Source: an uncultured Oscillibacter sp.
GTDB lineage: Bacteria; Bacillota; Clostridia; Oscillospirales; Oscillospiraceae
Assembly (NCBI RefSeq): GCF_900546705.1
Contig: NZ_URDP01000001.1
Span: 62,001-126,000 of the forward strand
Length of the DNA: 64,000 bases
Direction of reading: 5' to 3'
A program made the position numbers and the translations under genes. The notes below the pieces were generated by a model. It saw nothing but the letters and a program-made list of their open reading frames with translations, had not been told where the DNA came from and made no database searches. This document shows positions 17,773-26,681 of this stretch, piece after piece. The number at the start of each line of letters is the position of its first letter. Position 1 is the stretch's first letter.

Positions 17773-17800
17773 AAGAGAAGCGGAAGCGTCCGCTTCTCTT
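17773..17800 (+). terminator. Hairpin between terD and the Ca2+ ATPase gene
   Basis: A perfect 12-base stem (17773-17784 with 17789-17800) has a 4-base loop and a short T-run (TTTT). It may be a partial terminator that lowers expression of the downstream ATPase relative to the TerD genes. Confidence 0.6.
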
Positions 17801-17829
17801 TTCCCGATTACTGAAGGAGAAACAAATCA

Positions 17830-20499
17830 ATGCATTTTCATGGTCTGAGTGACAAAGAAGTTGCCGAGTCCCGGGCAAAATACGGCAGCAACCTTATTCC
17901 TGACTCCGAGCCCACCACATTCTGGGCGGAGTTCAAAGAGACGTTCGGCGACCCCATGATCCGCATTTTGCTGGCCATCGCGGCACTGATGATCGTCATG
18001 TGCCTGTTCGGCTATGCGGACATCTATGAGCCGGTGGGCACCATTGTGGCCGTTTTGATTGTGGCGTTCGTGTCCGCCAAGACCGGCGTGGCCAGCGACA
18101 CGAAGTACCGCCAGCTCAAGGACAGTACGAAAAAGGACCAGTGCAAGGTCTACCGCAACGGCGTCATCACCGTCATCGACGTGGACGACGTAGTGGTGGG
18201 GGACAAGGTGCTGCTCCAGGCGGGCGACAAGATCCCTGCCGACGGTATTCTGGTCCACGGCAACCTGAAGGTGGACAACTCTGCTCTCAACGGCGAGGCG
18301 GAGGAGTGCAAAAAGACCGCGGCGGAGGGCGAGGTGCGCCTGGCCGACGAGATCACCGGCGATACCTTTGTGGACAAGCACTCCTTGTTCCGGGGCGCAG
18401 TGCTCTTTGACGGCGAGGGCGTGCTGGATGTGCAGAAGGTGGGTCTTTCCACCATGATGGGAAAAATGGCCCAGGAGATGCAGGACGACGAGCCCGACTC
18501 CCCCCTGAAGGTGAAGCTTGCCAAGCTGGCGGGCATGATCTCCAAGTTCGGCTACATCGGCGCCGTGGTCATTGCAGTGCTGTACATGGGCTACTTCATT
18601 CTCTCTGCCGGCGGCTTCGGCCCCTATTTCTCCGCCGGACTGACCCAGGTGGTCAAGGACGTGGTGGAGGCGGTGTCCCTGGCGGTGGTCATCATCGTGT
18701 GCGCCGTGCCTGAGGGACTGCCCCTGATGATCTCCCTGGTGCTCATGCAGAACACCAGCAAGATGCTGGACCACAACGTGCTGGTGCGCAAAGCCGAGGG
18801 CATCGAGACGGCGGGCTCTTTGAATATCCTCTTCAGCGATAAGACCGGCACCATCACCAAGGGCCATCTGGAGGTGGTGGAGTTCTTCACCGCCGACGGC
18901 ATTACCATCCCCCTGAGCGAGCTTTCCCAGCACGGGAAGATCAAGGGCCTGGTGGACCTTGCCATCGGCAAGAATACCCAGTCCATGTTTGACGCGGAAG
19001 AACGGGTCATCGGCGGCAATGCCACGGACCAGGCCCTCATGAAGTTCCTGGGTCCCCAGGTGTTCCACCAGCTGGAAGGCAGTTACACGGTCACCAATGC
19101 CCAGGCGTTCAACTCCGCCAACAAGTTCAGCCAGGCGTATCTGGGTGAGCTGGGCCGGACGTTCTACAAGGGTGCCCCGGAGCGGCTGCTGGCGGTGAGC
19201 GGCAAATACCTGAGCATGAGCGGCGAAGAGCGGGCGATCAATCCCGACGTGCTCAACGCCAAGATCGACGAGCTGGCCAGCCGGTCCATGCGGGTGCTGG
19301 CGTTTGGCTATTCCCCCAGCCCCATGACGGAAAACGCCATCAACCCCGACACGGTCATCATCGGATTTGTGGGCATTCGGGACGACGTGCGCCCCGAGGC
19401 CCGGGAGGCCATTGCCGCCGTGCAGCACGCGGGCATCCAGGTGGTCATGATTACCGGCGACCGGCTGGAGACCGCTGTGGCCATCGCCAAGGACGCGGGC
19501 CTTTTGAAAACCGAGGACGAGGTGGCACTGACCTCCGCCCAGCTGGGTGAGCTGAGCGACGAGGAGGTCAAGAGCATCATCCCCCGCATCCGGGTCATCG
19601 CCCGGGCCCTGCCCACGGACAAGTCCCGCATGGTACGGCTTTGCCAGGAGATGAACCTGGTGGTGGGCATGACCGGCGACGGCGTCAACGACTCCCCCGC
19701 TCTGAAGCGGGCCGACGTGGGCTTCGCCATGGGCAGCGGCACCGAGGCCGCCAAGGAGGCCGGTAAGATCGTCATTCTGGACGACAACTTCAAGTCCATC
19801 AAGGACGCCATCTGGTACGGCCGTACCATCTACCACAACATTTTGAAGTTCTGCAAGTTCCAGCTGGTCATCAACGTGGCTGCTGTGGTGGTCAGCGCCA
19901 TCGCGCCGTTTTTCGGCGTGGAGGAGCCGTTGAAGGTCACCCATCTGCTGTTCGTCAACCTGGTGATGGATGGCCTTGGCGCCATCATGCTGGGCAACGA
20001 GCCCGCCCAGGAGCGGTACATGACGGAAAAGCCCCGGCGCCGGGACGAGAGCATTGTCAGCCGCCCCATGATGCAGCAGATCGTCATTATGGGACTGTGG
20101 CTGACGGCGGTGAGCTTCTTCTTCCTGAAAGCCCCGTTTTTCGACCAGTTCTTCGCCAACACCGAGCAAAAGCTCACGGCGTACTTTGTGCTCTTTATCT
20201 GGAGTGCCCTGTTCAACGGCTTCAACGTCCGCGACGACGGCTTTGCCATTTTCAAGGGACTGAATGAGAACACCGGCTTTATGAAGGTCTTTGTCACCAT
20301 CGTGCTGGTGCAGGCCTTCATTGTCAACGCCAGTCTGATTCCCATCAGCGTGTTCGGGTGGATCAGCAGTATGTTCAGCTGCGTGCCCTTTGGACTGACA
20401 GGCTGGGTTGTGGTAGCCGTTCTGGCGGTAACCATGATTCCCGTGGACATGCTGCGGAAGGCACTGACCGGAAGCGGCAAAACCGGAGACGGGAAATAA
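17830..20499 (+). CDS. P-type Ca2+-transporting ATPase (PMCA/SERCA-like)
   Basis: 889 residues, full length for a P2-type ATPase. N-terminal cation-ATPase domain (EVAESRAKYGSNLI), actuator-domain region with NSALNGEAEECKK, M4 motif VCAVPEGLP, phosphorylation site SDKTGTITKG, KGAPERLL nucleotide-domain motif, TGDGVND hinge and M6 NLVMDGLGAIMLGNEP are all present. The PEGL motif in M4 and the N...D pair in M6 suit a one-site calcium pump of the PMCA type; ion selectivity is inferred. It likely exports Ca2+ across the cytoplasmic membrane. Its place among TerD genes, which bind Ca2+, suggests calcium handling is part of the stress response. AAGGAG lies 10 bases before the ATG. Confidence 0.93.
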   Translation: MHFHGLSDKEVAESRAKYGSNLIPDSEPTTFWAEFKETFGDPMIRILLAIAALMIVMCLFGYADIYEPVGTIVAVLIVAFVSAKTGVASDTKYRQLKDSTKKDQCKVYRNGVITVIDVDDVVVGDKVLLQAGDKIPADGILVHGNLKVDNSALNGEAEECKKTAAEGEVRLADEITGDTFVDKHSLFRGAVLFDGEGVLDVQKVGLSTMMGKMAQEMQDDEPDSPLKVKLAKLAGMISKFGYIGAVVIAVLYMGYFILSAGGFGPYFSAGLTQVVKDVVEAVSLAVVIIVCAVPEGLPLMISLVLMQNTSKMLDHNVLVRKAEGIETAGSLNILFSDKTGTITKGHLEVVEFFTADGITIPLSELSQHGKIKGLVDLAIGKNTQSMFDAEERVIGGNATDQALMKFLGPQVFHQLEGSYTVTNAQAFNSANKFSQAYLGELGRTFYKGAPERLLAVSGKYLSMSGEERAINPDVLNAKIDELASRSMRVLAFGYSPSPMTENAINPDTVIIGFVGIRDDVRPEAREAIAAVQHAGIQVVMITGDRLETAVAIAKDAGLLKTEDEVALTSAQLGELSDEEVKSIIPRIRVIARALPTDKSRMVRLCQEMNLVVGMTGDGVNDSPALKRADVGFAMGSGTEAAKEAGKIVILDDNFKSIKDAIWYGRTIYHNILKFCKFQLVINVAAVVVSAIAPFFGVEEPLKVTHLLFVNLVMDGLGAIMLGNEPAQERYMTEKPRRRDESIVSRPMMQQIVIMGLWLTAVSFFFLKAPFFDQFFANTEQKLTAYFVLFIWSALFNGFNVRDDGFAIFKGLNENTGFMKVFVTIVLVQAFIVNASLIPISVFGWISSMFSCVPFGLTGWVVVAVLAVTMIPVDMLRKALTGSGKTGDGK

Positions 20500-20504
20500 G
20501 AAAG

Positions 20505-20535
20505 GGGTTCCCCAAAACACCGTTTTGGGGAACCC
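20505..20535 (+). terminator. Hairpin after the Ca2+ ATPase gene
   Basis: A perfect 14-base stem (20505-20518 with 20522-20535) has a 3-base loop between the ATPase stop and the rhomboid gene. It lacks a long T-run, so attenuation or mRNA stabilisation is as likely as full termination. Confidence 0.6.
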
Positions 20536-20562
20536 TTCCACTAACCGAGGGAGTTGGTGCAG

Positions 20563-21132
20563 ATGAAAAAATTACAGTACAATTCTCCCGTGATCCTGAG
20601 CTTTTTCTTTCTCTCCCTGGCGTCCCTGGCCCTGGGGTACATGACCGGCGGGGTCACCACGGCGGCGTTGTTTTCCGTGTACCGCTCGCCGCTGACCAGC
20701 CCCTTGACCTATGTCCGCTTTTTTGGGCACGTACTGGGCCATGCAGGGGCGGAGCACTTTCTGGGAAACATGCTGCTTTTGCTGGTGGTGGGCCCGCCCA
20801 TTGAGGAAAAGTACGGCAGCCGGATGCTGCTGGAGGCCATCACCCTGACGGCACTGGTGTCCGGCCTTTTGCAGTTTGTCCTCTTTCCCGGAAGCGCCCT
20901 GCTGGGAGCCAGCGGCATCGTGTTCATGCTCATCATGCTCTCCTCTCTTGCGGGCATGAAGGAGGGGAAGATTCCCCTGACGCTGATTCTGGTGGGGGTT
21001 TTGTACCTGGGCCAGGAGGTCTATTCCATGCTGTTTGTCCGGGACAGCGTGGCCAATCTCATGCATATCGTCGGCGGCGTGTGCGGGACCGTGTTCGGCT
21101 TCGCCGCCGGAAAAAAGCGGACGGCGTACTGA
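20563..21132 (+). CDS. Rhomboid family intramembrane serine protease
   Basis: 189 residues from the ATG at 20563 (GGAG about 9 bases upstream). Six hydrophobic segments are visible. HVLGHAGAEHFLGNM in the second helix supplies the rhomboid His/Asn motif, GASGIVFML carries the catalytic serine, and LMHIVGGVCG carries the catalytic histidine. It is shorter than many rhomboids and has no extra domain. These enzymes cleave membrane-anchored substrates. The gene lies between the Ca2+ ATPase and the phosphoribosyltransferase genes of the Ter module. Its substrate is unknown, but a cluster membrane protein is conceivable. Confidence 0.85.
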   Translation: MKKLQYNSPVILSFFFLSLASLALGYMTGGVTTAALFSVYRSPLTSPLTYVRFFGHVLGHAGAEHFLGNMLLLLVVGPPIEEKYGSRMLLEAITLTALVSGLLQFVLFPGSALLGASGIVFMLIMLSSLAGMKEGKIPLTLILVGVLYLGQEVYSMLFVRDSVANLMHIVGGVCGTVFGFAAGKKRTAY

Positions 21133-21161
21133 GGGCCGCCTGGATACAAAGGAGCGAGGCA

Positions 21162-22298
21162 ATGCCGATTTACACTCAAGAAAATACGCTGCGGGTGGCC
21201 AAGCGGTACCGCAACGCCAAGCGCGCCTACCTGCTGGTCAACCCCCTGCAGGCAAAGCACCTGCCCGTGAGCCCCGCGGCGGCGCTGGACATGATGGAGG
21301 CCCTGGGGCGTCAGCTGGCGGGGCACTATCCCGGCGCGTCGCTGGTGGTGGGATTTGCGGAGACCGCCACGGCTATCGGTGCGGCCGTGGCCCGGTGCCT
21401 GGGGGAGGCGTGCGTCTACCTGCACACCACCCGGGAGCCCTTTTCCCCGGGGGAGCACTGGATCTCCTTTTGTGAGGAGCACAGCCACGCAGTGGAGCAG
21501 ACCCTCTGTGCCGACGGTCTGGAGGCATACCTTGCCCGGACGGACACGGTTCTTTTCGTGGACGATGAGATTTCCACAGGCAAGACCCTGCGCAATATGA
21601 TCGCCCAGCTTCGGGAGCGGTATCCCGCTCTGGGAGGGAAGACGCTGGTAGCGGCGTCCATCCTCAACCGGGTTTCCCCAGAGGATGAGGCGCTTTTGCG
21701 CCAGGCGGGCATCTGCTGCGAGTATCTGGTGAAGCTCTCCCAGCAGGACTACACGGCGGCAGTGGCGGATATCGCCGTGGAGGAGGCCCGGCCGGCAATG
21801 CCGGCGGACGTGACCTTCCGTCACCGCACGCTGCCCGGCCTGGAGACAGGCGACCCCCGGCGGGGCGTGGAGATGGGGACCTATGTCCGTCAGTGCGGCC
21901 GGGCGGCCCAAATGGCGGCGGAGGACCTGGACCTCCCGGCGGACGGGCGTGTGCTGGTGCTGGGCACGGAGGAGTGCATGTACCCGGCTCTGGTGCTGGG
22001 GTCGGAGCTGGAGCGGCGGGGCCTGGAGGTCCGCTGCCATGCCACCACCCGCAGCCCCATCGGCATCTGTGATGCTCCCGGCTATCCCATCCGCTGCGGG
22101 GTGAAGCTCCCCAGCTTCTATGATCCCGCGCGGACCACCTACCTCTACGATCTGGACCATTACGATGCGGCGGTGGTGGTGTCGGACACGCCCCGGCAGG
22201 ATACGGCCGCCCTGGCGGCCCTGACAGGGGCGCTGACGGCGTACGGGACGGAGAAAATCTACTATGTGCGGAGGGGAAGCGATGTTTGGTACCTATAA
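21162..22298 (+). CDS. Phosphoribosyltransferase with C-terminal TRSP domain (Ter biosynthetic module)
   Basis: 378 residues, ATG at 21162 with AAAGGAG upstream. The N-terminal half is a type I PRTase: VVGFAETATAIG, then the PRPP loop VLFVDDEISTGKTL. The C-terminal half contains CHATTRSPIG, the TRSP signature that names the domain, plus DLDHYDAAVVVSDTP. In known Ter-linked operons such PRTases are proposed to act with a CitE-like lyase, a HAD phosphatase and a StiP/PELOTA protein to make a nucleoside-like compound. All four are present here. The stop overlaps the next start by 17 bases. Confidence 0.9.
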   Translation: MPIYTQENTLRVAKRYRNAKRAYLLVNPLQAKHLPVSPAAALDMMEALGRQLAGHYPGASLVVGFAETATAIGAAVARCLGEACVYLHTTREPFSPGEHWISFCEEHSHAVEQTLCADGLEAYLARTDTVLFVDDEISTGKTLRNMIAQLRERYPALGGKTLVAASILNRVSPEDEALLRQAGICCEYLVKLSQQDYTAAVADIAVEEARPAMPADVTFRHRTLPGLETGDPRRGVEMGTYVRQCGRAAQMAAEDLDLPADGRVLVLGTEECMYPALVLGSELERRGLEVRCHATTRSPIGICDAPGYPIRCGVKLPSFYDPARTTYLYDLDHYDAAVVVSDTPRQDTAALAALTGALTAYGTEKIYYVRRGSDVWYL

Positions 22299-23331
22299 GC
22301 CCGAGGACGTGACGCTGCTGCTCAAGGACATCACCGGTCTGGTGGAGCCGCTGGACACCCGGGAGCGGGAGCGGCGCATCCAGAGTGGGGAGCACTACTC
22401 CCGGATGCTGCCCATCGAATATGAGCCCACACCGGCGTATTTTGCCGCCTATGAGGACGCCCTGGCCCGCTACGCGCCCCTGACAGCCCGGGCGGTGGCG
22501 TCTGTGGCGGAGCAGATCTGGCAGGAGAAGGGAGAGCGGGCGGTGCTGGTGTCCCTGGCCCGGGCGGGCACGCCCATCGGCATCCTCATCCAGCATGAGA
22601 TCGCCCGGCGCCACGGCGTCCAGGTGGCCCACTACGCCCTCTCCATCATCCGGGGCCTTGGCATCGACCGCAACGCCATGGACTATATCCTGGCGCGCCA
22701 CCGGCCCCAGGACATCCAGTTCGTGGATGGGTGGACCGGCAAGGGGGCCATCCGGGACCAGCTGGTGCTGGCCATGGAGGACTATCCGGGGGTCAGCGCG
22801 GGACTCGCAGTGCTGTCCGACCCGGCCCGCATCGCGGAAAAATGCGGCACCCACGACGATTTCCTCATTGCCAGCTCCTGCCTCAACGCCACGGTGTCCG
22901 GCCTGCTCAGCCGCACCTTTTACCGGGAGGACATCATCGGTCCCCATGACTTCCACGGGGCGGCCTTTTATGAAAACCTGCTGGACCGGGACGTGACGTA
23001 TCAGTTCATCGGCGCGGTGGAGCAGTGGCTGGATGGGGCGGAGCCGCTGCCGGAGCGGCCCGCGCCGGACAAGACCGCCGCCCAGGAGGTGGCGGAGATC
23101 TGCCGCACCTTCTCCATCGCCGACCGGAACCTGGTGAAGCCGGGCATCGGAGAGGCCACCCGGGTGCTGCTCAGGCGCGTGCCCTGGAAGGTGCTGGTGC
23201 ACAGCCTGGACGACGAGGCCCACCTGGGCCACCTCTACCAGCTGGCATCGGAGAAAGGGGTGGAGCTGGTGGAGTATCCTCTGGTCAATTACCGGGCCTG
23301 CGGACTTATCCGCTCCATGGCGGACAGCTGA
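22282..23331 (+). CDS. StiP/PRTase_1 family protein with C-terminal PELOTA RNA-binding domain
   Basis: 349 residues from the ATG at 22282 (GGAGGGG upstream), inside the end of the PRTase gene. The N-terminal 250 residues match the family annotated as StiP or PRTase_1: GEHYSRMLPIEYEP, VLVSLARAGTPIGIL, HYALSIIRGLGID and FVDGWTGKGAI. The last 60 residues (PWKVLVHSLDDEAHLG, GVELVEYPLVNYRACG) look like a PELOTA/L7Ae-type RNA-binding fold. Database names call the first domain a cysteine protease or a phosphoribosyltransferase. The TGKGAI loop favours a PRTase-related fold, but I cannot settle it. Part of the Ter biosynthetic module. Confidence 0.87.
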   Translation: MFGTYKPEDVTLLLKDITGLVEPLDTRERERRIQSGEHYSRMLPIEYEPTPAYFAAYEDALARYAPLTARAVASVAEQIWQEKGERAVLVSLARAGTPIGILIQHEIARRHGVQVAHYALSIIRGLGIDRNAMDYILARHRPQDIQFVDGWTGKGAIRDQLVLAMEDYPGVSAGLAVLSDPARIAEKCGTHDDFLIASSCLNATVSGLLSRTFYREDIIGPHDFHGAAFYENLLDRDVTYQFIGAVEQWLDGAEPLPERPAPDKTAAQEVAEICRTFSIADRNLVKPGIGEATRVLLRRVPWKVLVHSLDDEAHLGHLYQLASEKGVELVEYPLVNYRACGLIRSMADS

Positions 23332-23332
23332 G

Positions 23333-24100
23333 ATGAAAAAGTTGCTCTTTGCCAGCGATCTGGACAATACGCTGCTGTTTTCCCGGCGGCACAGCCGTCC
23401 GGGGGACGTGTGCGTGGAGATGCTGGAGGGAAAGGAACAGGGGTATTTTACCCCGCTGACCATTGCCCGGCTGCGGGAGGTCAACGCCTGCATGGACTTT
23501 GTGCCCGTCACCAGCCGGTCCGTGGCGCAGTACCGGCGCATCCGGTTCCCGGCGGGCTGCGTGCCCCGGTGGGCCGTGACCACCAACGGCGGGCTGCTGC
23601 TGGAAAACGGCGAGATCGACGAGGCGTGGCAGGCGGAGTCCCTGGCGGAGGTAGCCCCCTGGCGGGGGGAGCTGGAGCGGACGGAGGCGCTGTTTCAAGC
23701 GCAGATAGTGCCCCATCGGGGCCGCATGGTGGACGACCTCTATGTTTTCGCCGCCTGCGACGATGCCGCGGACGCCCACGCTCTGGCGGCGGCCCTTATG
23801 GGGCGCACGGAGCTGGAGGTGGCCGTCTCCGGCCGGAAGGTCTATTGCTTCCCCCCGCCCATCAGCAAGGGGCATGCCCTGGAGCGGCTGCGGCGCCGCT
23901 TGGGACCGGCGGCGGTCTTTGCAGCGGGGGACACCACCATGGACGTACCCATGCTGCTGGAGGCGGACGCCGCCGCGGCGCCGGAGGCGGCGCTGCTGGC
24001 GGGCTTTGCCGGACAAAAGTACCTGCCCCGGGAGGGGGAGCACTTCGGCGAGTTTGTCCTCCGATGCGCCCTGGCCTTTGCCGGGGAGAAAACCCAATAA
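23333..24100 (+). CDS. HAD superfamily phosphatase (Cof-like) of the Ter module
   Basis: 255 residues, ATG starting one base after the StiP stop. HAD motif I is DLDNT (9-13), motif II FVPVTSRS, and motif IV AAGDTTMDVPML. A cap domain sits between motifs II and IV (RGRMVDDLYVFAACDD region), as in Cof/sucrose-phosphatase-like enzymes. A HAD phosphatase is a standard last member of the Ter-linked biosynthetic operon, where it would dephosphorylate a sugar-phosphate-bearing intermediate. The substrate is unknown. A strong terminator follows, so this closes the operon. Confidence 0.9.
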   Translation: MKKLLFASDLDNTLLFSRRHSRPGDVCVEMLEGKEQGYFTPLTIARLREVNACMDFVPVTSRSVAQYRRIRFPAGCVPRWAVTTNGGLLLENGEIDEAWQAESLAEVAPWRGELERTEALFQAQIVPHRGRMVDDLYVFAACDDAADAHALAAALMGRTELEVAVSGRKVYCFPPPISKGHALERLRRRLGPAAVFAAGDTTMDVPMLLEADAAAAPEAALLAGFAGQKYLPREGEHFGEFVLRCALAFAGEKTQ

Positions 24101-24134
24101 AAAAGCACCCGGAACTGTTTCCGGGTGCTTTTTT
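24099..24134. terminator. Bidirectional terminator between the Ter operon and the beta-helix genes
   Basis: A 16-base arm with A-run (24099-24114) pairs with 24119-24134, ending in six Ts. The A-run on the other side serves the convergent minus-strand gene. Confidence 0.9.
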
Positions 24135-25399
24135 CATTCAAAGACGGCCTGGGAGAGGTCCAGGGGGTGATTGCAGCGGTTGTCGATGTCCGTGCCGTTG
24201 CCGGTAAAGCGGCAGCCGTCAAGCTCGATGGTCTGGTCCGTGGGTACGTTTTCCAGCAGCATGGCGGTGGAGTTGTCCGCAAACACATTGTCGTTGAAGA
24301 GGTAGTGGTTGGCGCTCTGGCCGGTGCTGTTGAAGTGGAAACCGATGGTGTTGTCCCGCAGGTCGCACTCCCCCAGACTCACCCAGGCCGTGCCGTAGCC
24401 CAGCATGGCGGTACGCCAGCCGGTAAAGCTGCACCGCTCCGCCCGGCAGTTGTCCGACATGGACAATCCCACGCCGTTTCCGCTGCCCACAAAGTCGATG
24501 TCGCAGAAGTAGTTGATCCAATAGCTGTCCGCTGTGGCCACCTGCACCGTGTCCGTAAACACGGTGCGGCCGCTGCCGTCGGTACAGCCGTGGAACTCGT
24601 AGGACCGGCCCGTCAGCTCCAGCTGGCCGGTATAGGTCACCGGCGGCAGATACACGATCACCTCGTCCAGCCGGTTCGTCTCCGCCTGGATCTGGTCCAG
24701 CAGCGCCTTGAGCTGGTCCATGGTCTCCATGGGGTAGTCGTGGTAGTCATAGACATGGGTGTGGATCAAGGTGACGTGCATGGTCTGGCGCAGGCGGATG
24801 ATGTCTCCGTTGTCCATGGTGATCACCCACACCACCTGGGGCTCGCCGCAGCCGCCGGAAAACTCCAGCACGGATACCATGGCCGCGTCCGGGGAGTACG
24901 GGTCCCGGTTCACGGGCGCTTCCGCAGTGAGATCGGAGGTACCCTGGGGGTCCTGCTCCACCTCCATGTGCACGGAGGCTACCTGCTGGGAAAATTCGTC
25001 CCAGCCGTCGGTGCCGGAGTCCTTGTAGTTGACATAAAGCCTGGACGGCCAGCGGTTCACGTCGCTCTCCCGGCCGGACTGATGGATATCCGGCGCAGGG
25101 GCGCAGCGGTTGCCCGGCCAGGCCACCGTCAGCTGATAGGCGATGCCGTCCAGGGTGTAGTGCACCTCGCCGGCGGAGCCGCTGTCGTATACCTGGGGCA
25201 CATAGGGGCGGCGGGCATAGAAAATCCCGATGCCTGCGGCGGCCAGCACCGCTGCGCACAGCAGACCCAGCAGGAAGCGCCTGCGCATGGGCGTGGGGAT
25301 GTGGGGGCGTTTGCGGCCGTGGAGATCCCGGGCACAATGGGGGCAGAAGGCGGCGCTGTCCGGCAGGGGCGCGCCGCAGTGGGGACAGGTGCGGTTCAA
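24134..25399 (-). CDS. Zinc-ribbon, membrane-anchored, right-handed beta-helix-like protein, copy A
   Basis: 421 residues from a TTG at 25399 (AAAGGA about 10 bases upstream). An N-terminal zinc ribbon has Cys5, Cys8, Cys19 and Cys22 (CPHCG and CPHCAR). A basic stretch and one transmembrane helix follow at about 40-60. The rest is extracytoplasmic, and its last 170 residues carry beta-helix-like rungs (CDIDFVGSGNGVG, CSFTGWRTAMLG, CDLRDNTIGFHFNSTG, CRFTGNGTDIDN), as in NosD or pectate-lyase folds. No catalytic residues are evident. It is a tandem paralogue of the next gene and lies in a kinase operon. Role unknown; a surface-exposed binding or sensing protein is my inference. Confidence 0.8.
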   Translation of the reverse strand: MNRTCPHCGAPLPDSAAFCPHCARDLHGRKRPHIPTPMRRRFLLGLLCAAVLAAAGIGIFYARRPYVPQVYDSGSAGEVHYTLDGIAYQLTVAWPGNRCAPAPDIHQSGRESDVNRWPSRLYVNYKDSGTDGWDEFSQQVASVHMEVEQDPQGTSDLTAEAPVNRDPYSPDAAMVSVLEFSGGCGEPQVVWVITMDNGDIIRLRQTMHVTLIHTHVYDYHDYPMETMDQLKALLDQIQAETNRLDEVIVYLPPVTYTGQLELTGRSYEFHGCTDGSGRTVFTDTVQVATADSYWINYFCDIDFVGSGNGVGLSMSDNCRAERCSFTGWRTAMLGYGTAWVSLGECDLRDNTIGFHFNSTGQSANHYLFNDNVFADNSTAMLLENVPTDQTIELDGCRFTGNGTDIDNRCNHPLDLSQAVFE

Positions 25400-25423
25400 T
25401 GTAGATCGGTCCTTTCGTAAAAG

Positions 25424-26680
25424 TCACTCAAAGATGGCCTGGGTGATGTCCAGGGGGTGATCGCAGCGGTTGTCGATGTCCGTGCCGTTGCCGGTGAAGC
25501 GGGAGCCCTGGAAGTTCAGGCATTCGTCGGAGGGCACGTTTTCCAGCAGCACGGCGGTGCCGTTGCGGAGGAAGACGTTGTCGTTAAACATGGTGTGGGT
25601 GACGTACTGGCCGGTGCTGTTGAAGTGGAAGCCGGTGGTATTGTCCACGAACCGGCAGCCGATCACGTTGACCCACACGTCTCCGTAGCCCAGCACACCG
25701 GTCTTCCAGCCGGTGAAGGAGCAGTTTTCCGCCCAGAACCGGGCAGAGGCGGACACGCCGATGGCAGACTTGTTTCCCACAAAATCAATGTCGTAGAAAT
25801 AGGAGATGGGGCCGTCCTGGGCGCTCAGGCGCACCGTGTCGGTGAAGGTGGTGCGGCGGCCGTCGGCGTCCTGGGAGCCGTAGAGGTTCACGGGGCGGCC
25901 GGAGATGGTGACGCTGCCGGTATAGGTCACTGCCGGCAGGTGCAGGTTCACCACCGCGGGCAGGGGGATCTGGCCTGTCACCTGGTCGATGAGGGATTGA
26001 AGCTCCTCCGCCGTGGACATGGGATGGTCCTCCGGGTAGAAGTCATAAGTCTCAATGGGCACGGGGGTGATCTTCTGGTGCAGACGGATGGTGTCCCCGT
26101 TGTGCATATTCAGCGTCCAGACCAGCTCCGCAGGGGAACTGCTGCCCGTGTAGTTCACCAGGACCACCGCAGCGGCTTCCGGGGAAAAGTCCCGGTACTC
26201 CGGCTGGGTACACACCATGGGCCAGGGGGAGTCCTCCGGCTGGATGAGCTGGGCGGAGATGGCGTCTACTTTCTGCATGAAGATCTGGCGGGCGTTGGCG
26301 CCGGAGTCCACATGGTTGATGAACAGGCGGCAGGGGGTCCGGTATTCCTGGCTTGGCTCCGCTTCCAGAGAGAGCTCCTCCTGGGGCGCAAAACGGTCGT
26401 TGATGCCGGACAGAAGCAGCTGATAGGTGCCGTCGGCGTCGGTATAGGTCACCTGACCGGCACCGTCGTATGTATTGGGCGTGCAGCAGGCATAGAGAGC
26501 CGCAATCACGGCAATGGCCAGCACCAGCGCGGCGGCATGACGCAGCGTGATCCGCCACAGCACCGAGGGGACCCGGACTGTCTGCCGGGCGCGGACGGAC
26601 CGGGCGCAGCGGGGGCAGAAAGAGGCCCCCTCCGGCAGCGGGGCGCCGCAATAGGGACAAGGAAATGTACCAAGATCCAC
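25424..26680 (-). CDS. Zinc-ribbon, membrane-anchored, right-handed beta-helix-like protein, copy B
   Basis: 418 residues from a GTG at 26680, one base beyond the kinase TGA, with GGAGG about 9 bases upstream; the two are almost certainly translationally coupled. Zinc ribbon CPYCG and CPRCAR, a transmembrane helix near 45-65, then a long extracytoplasmic part ending in beta-helix-like rungs (CSFTGWKTGVLGYG, CRFVDNTTGFHFNSTG, SRFTGNGTDIDNRCDH). The last 70 codons are nearly identical in DNA to copy A, so the duplication is recent or converted. The middle region (residues 80-250) is much more diverged, which may mean different ligands. Confidence 0.8.
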   Translation of the reverse strand: MDLGTFPCPYCGAPLPEGASFCPRCARSVRARQTVRVPSVLWRITLRHAAALVLAIAVIAALYACCTPNTYDGAGQVTYTDADGTYQLLLSGINDRFAPQEELSLEAEPSQEYRTPCRLFINHVDSGANARQIFMQKVDAISAQLIQPEDSPWPMVCTQPEYRDFSPEAAAVVLVNYTGSSSPAELVWTLNMHNGDTIRLHQKITPVPIETYDFYPEDHPMSTAEELQSLIDQVTGQIPLPAVVNLHLPAVTYTGSVTISGRPVNLYGSQDADGRRTTFTDTVRLSAQDGPISYFYDIDFVGNKSAIGVSASARFWAENCSFTGWKTGVLGYGDVWVNVIGCRFVDNTTGFHFNSTGQYVTHTMFNDNVFLRNGTAVLLENVPSDECLNFQGSRFTGNGTDIDNRCDHPLDITQAIFE

Positions 26681-26681
26681 T

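Noticed and set aside
17827..20541. 904-residue open frame antisense to the Ca2+ ATPase gene
   Set aside because: His/Gly/Val-rich low-complexity translation typical of high-GC shadow frames; the ATPase has every catalytic motif.
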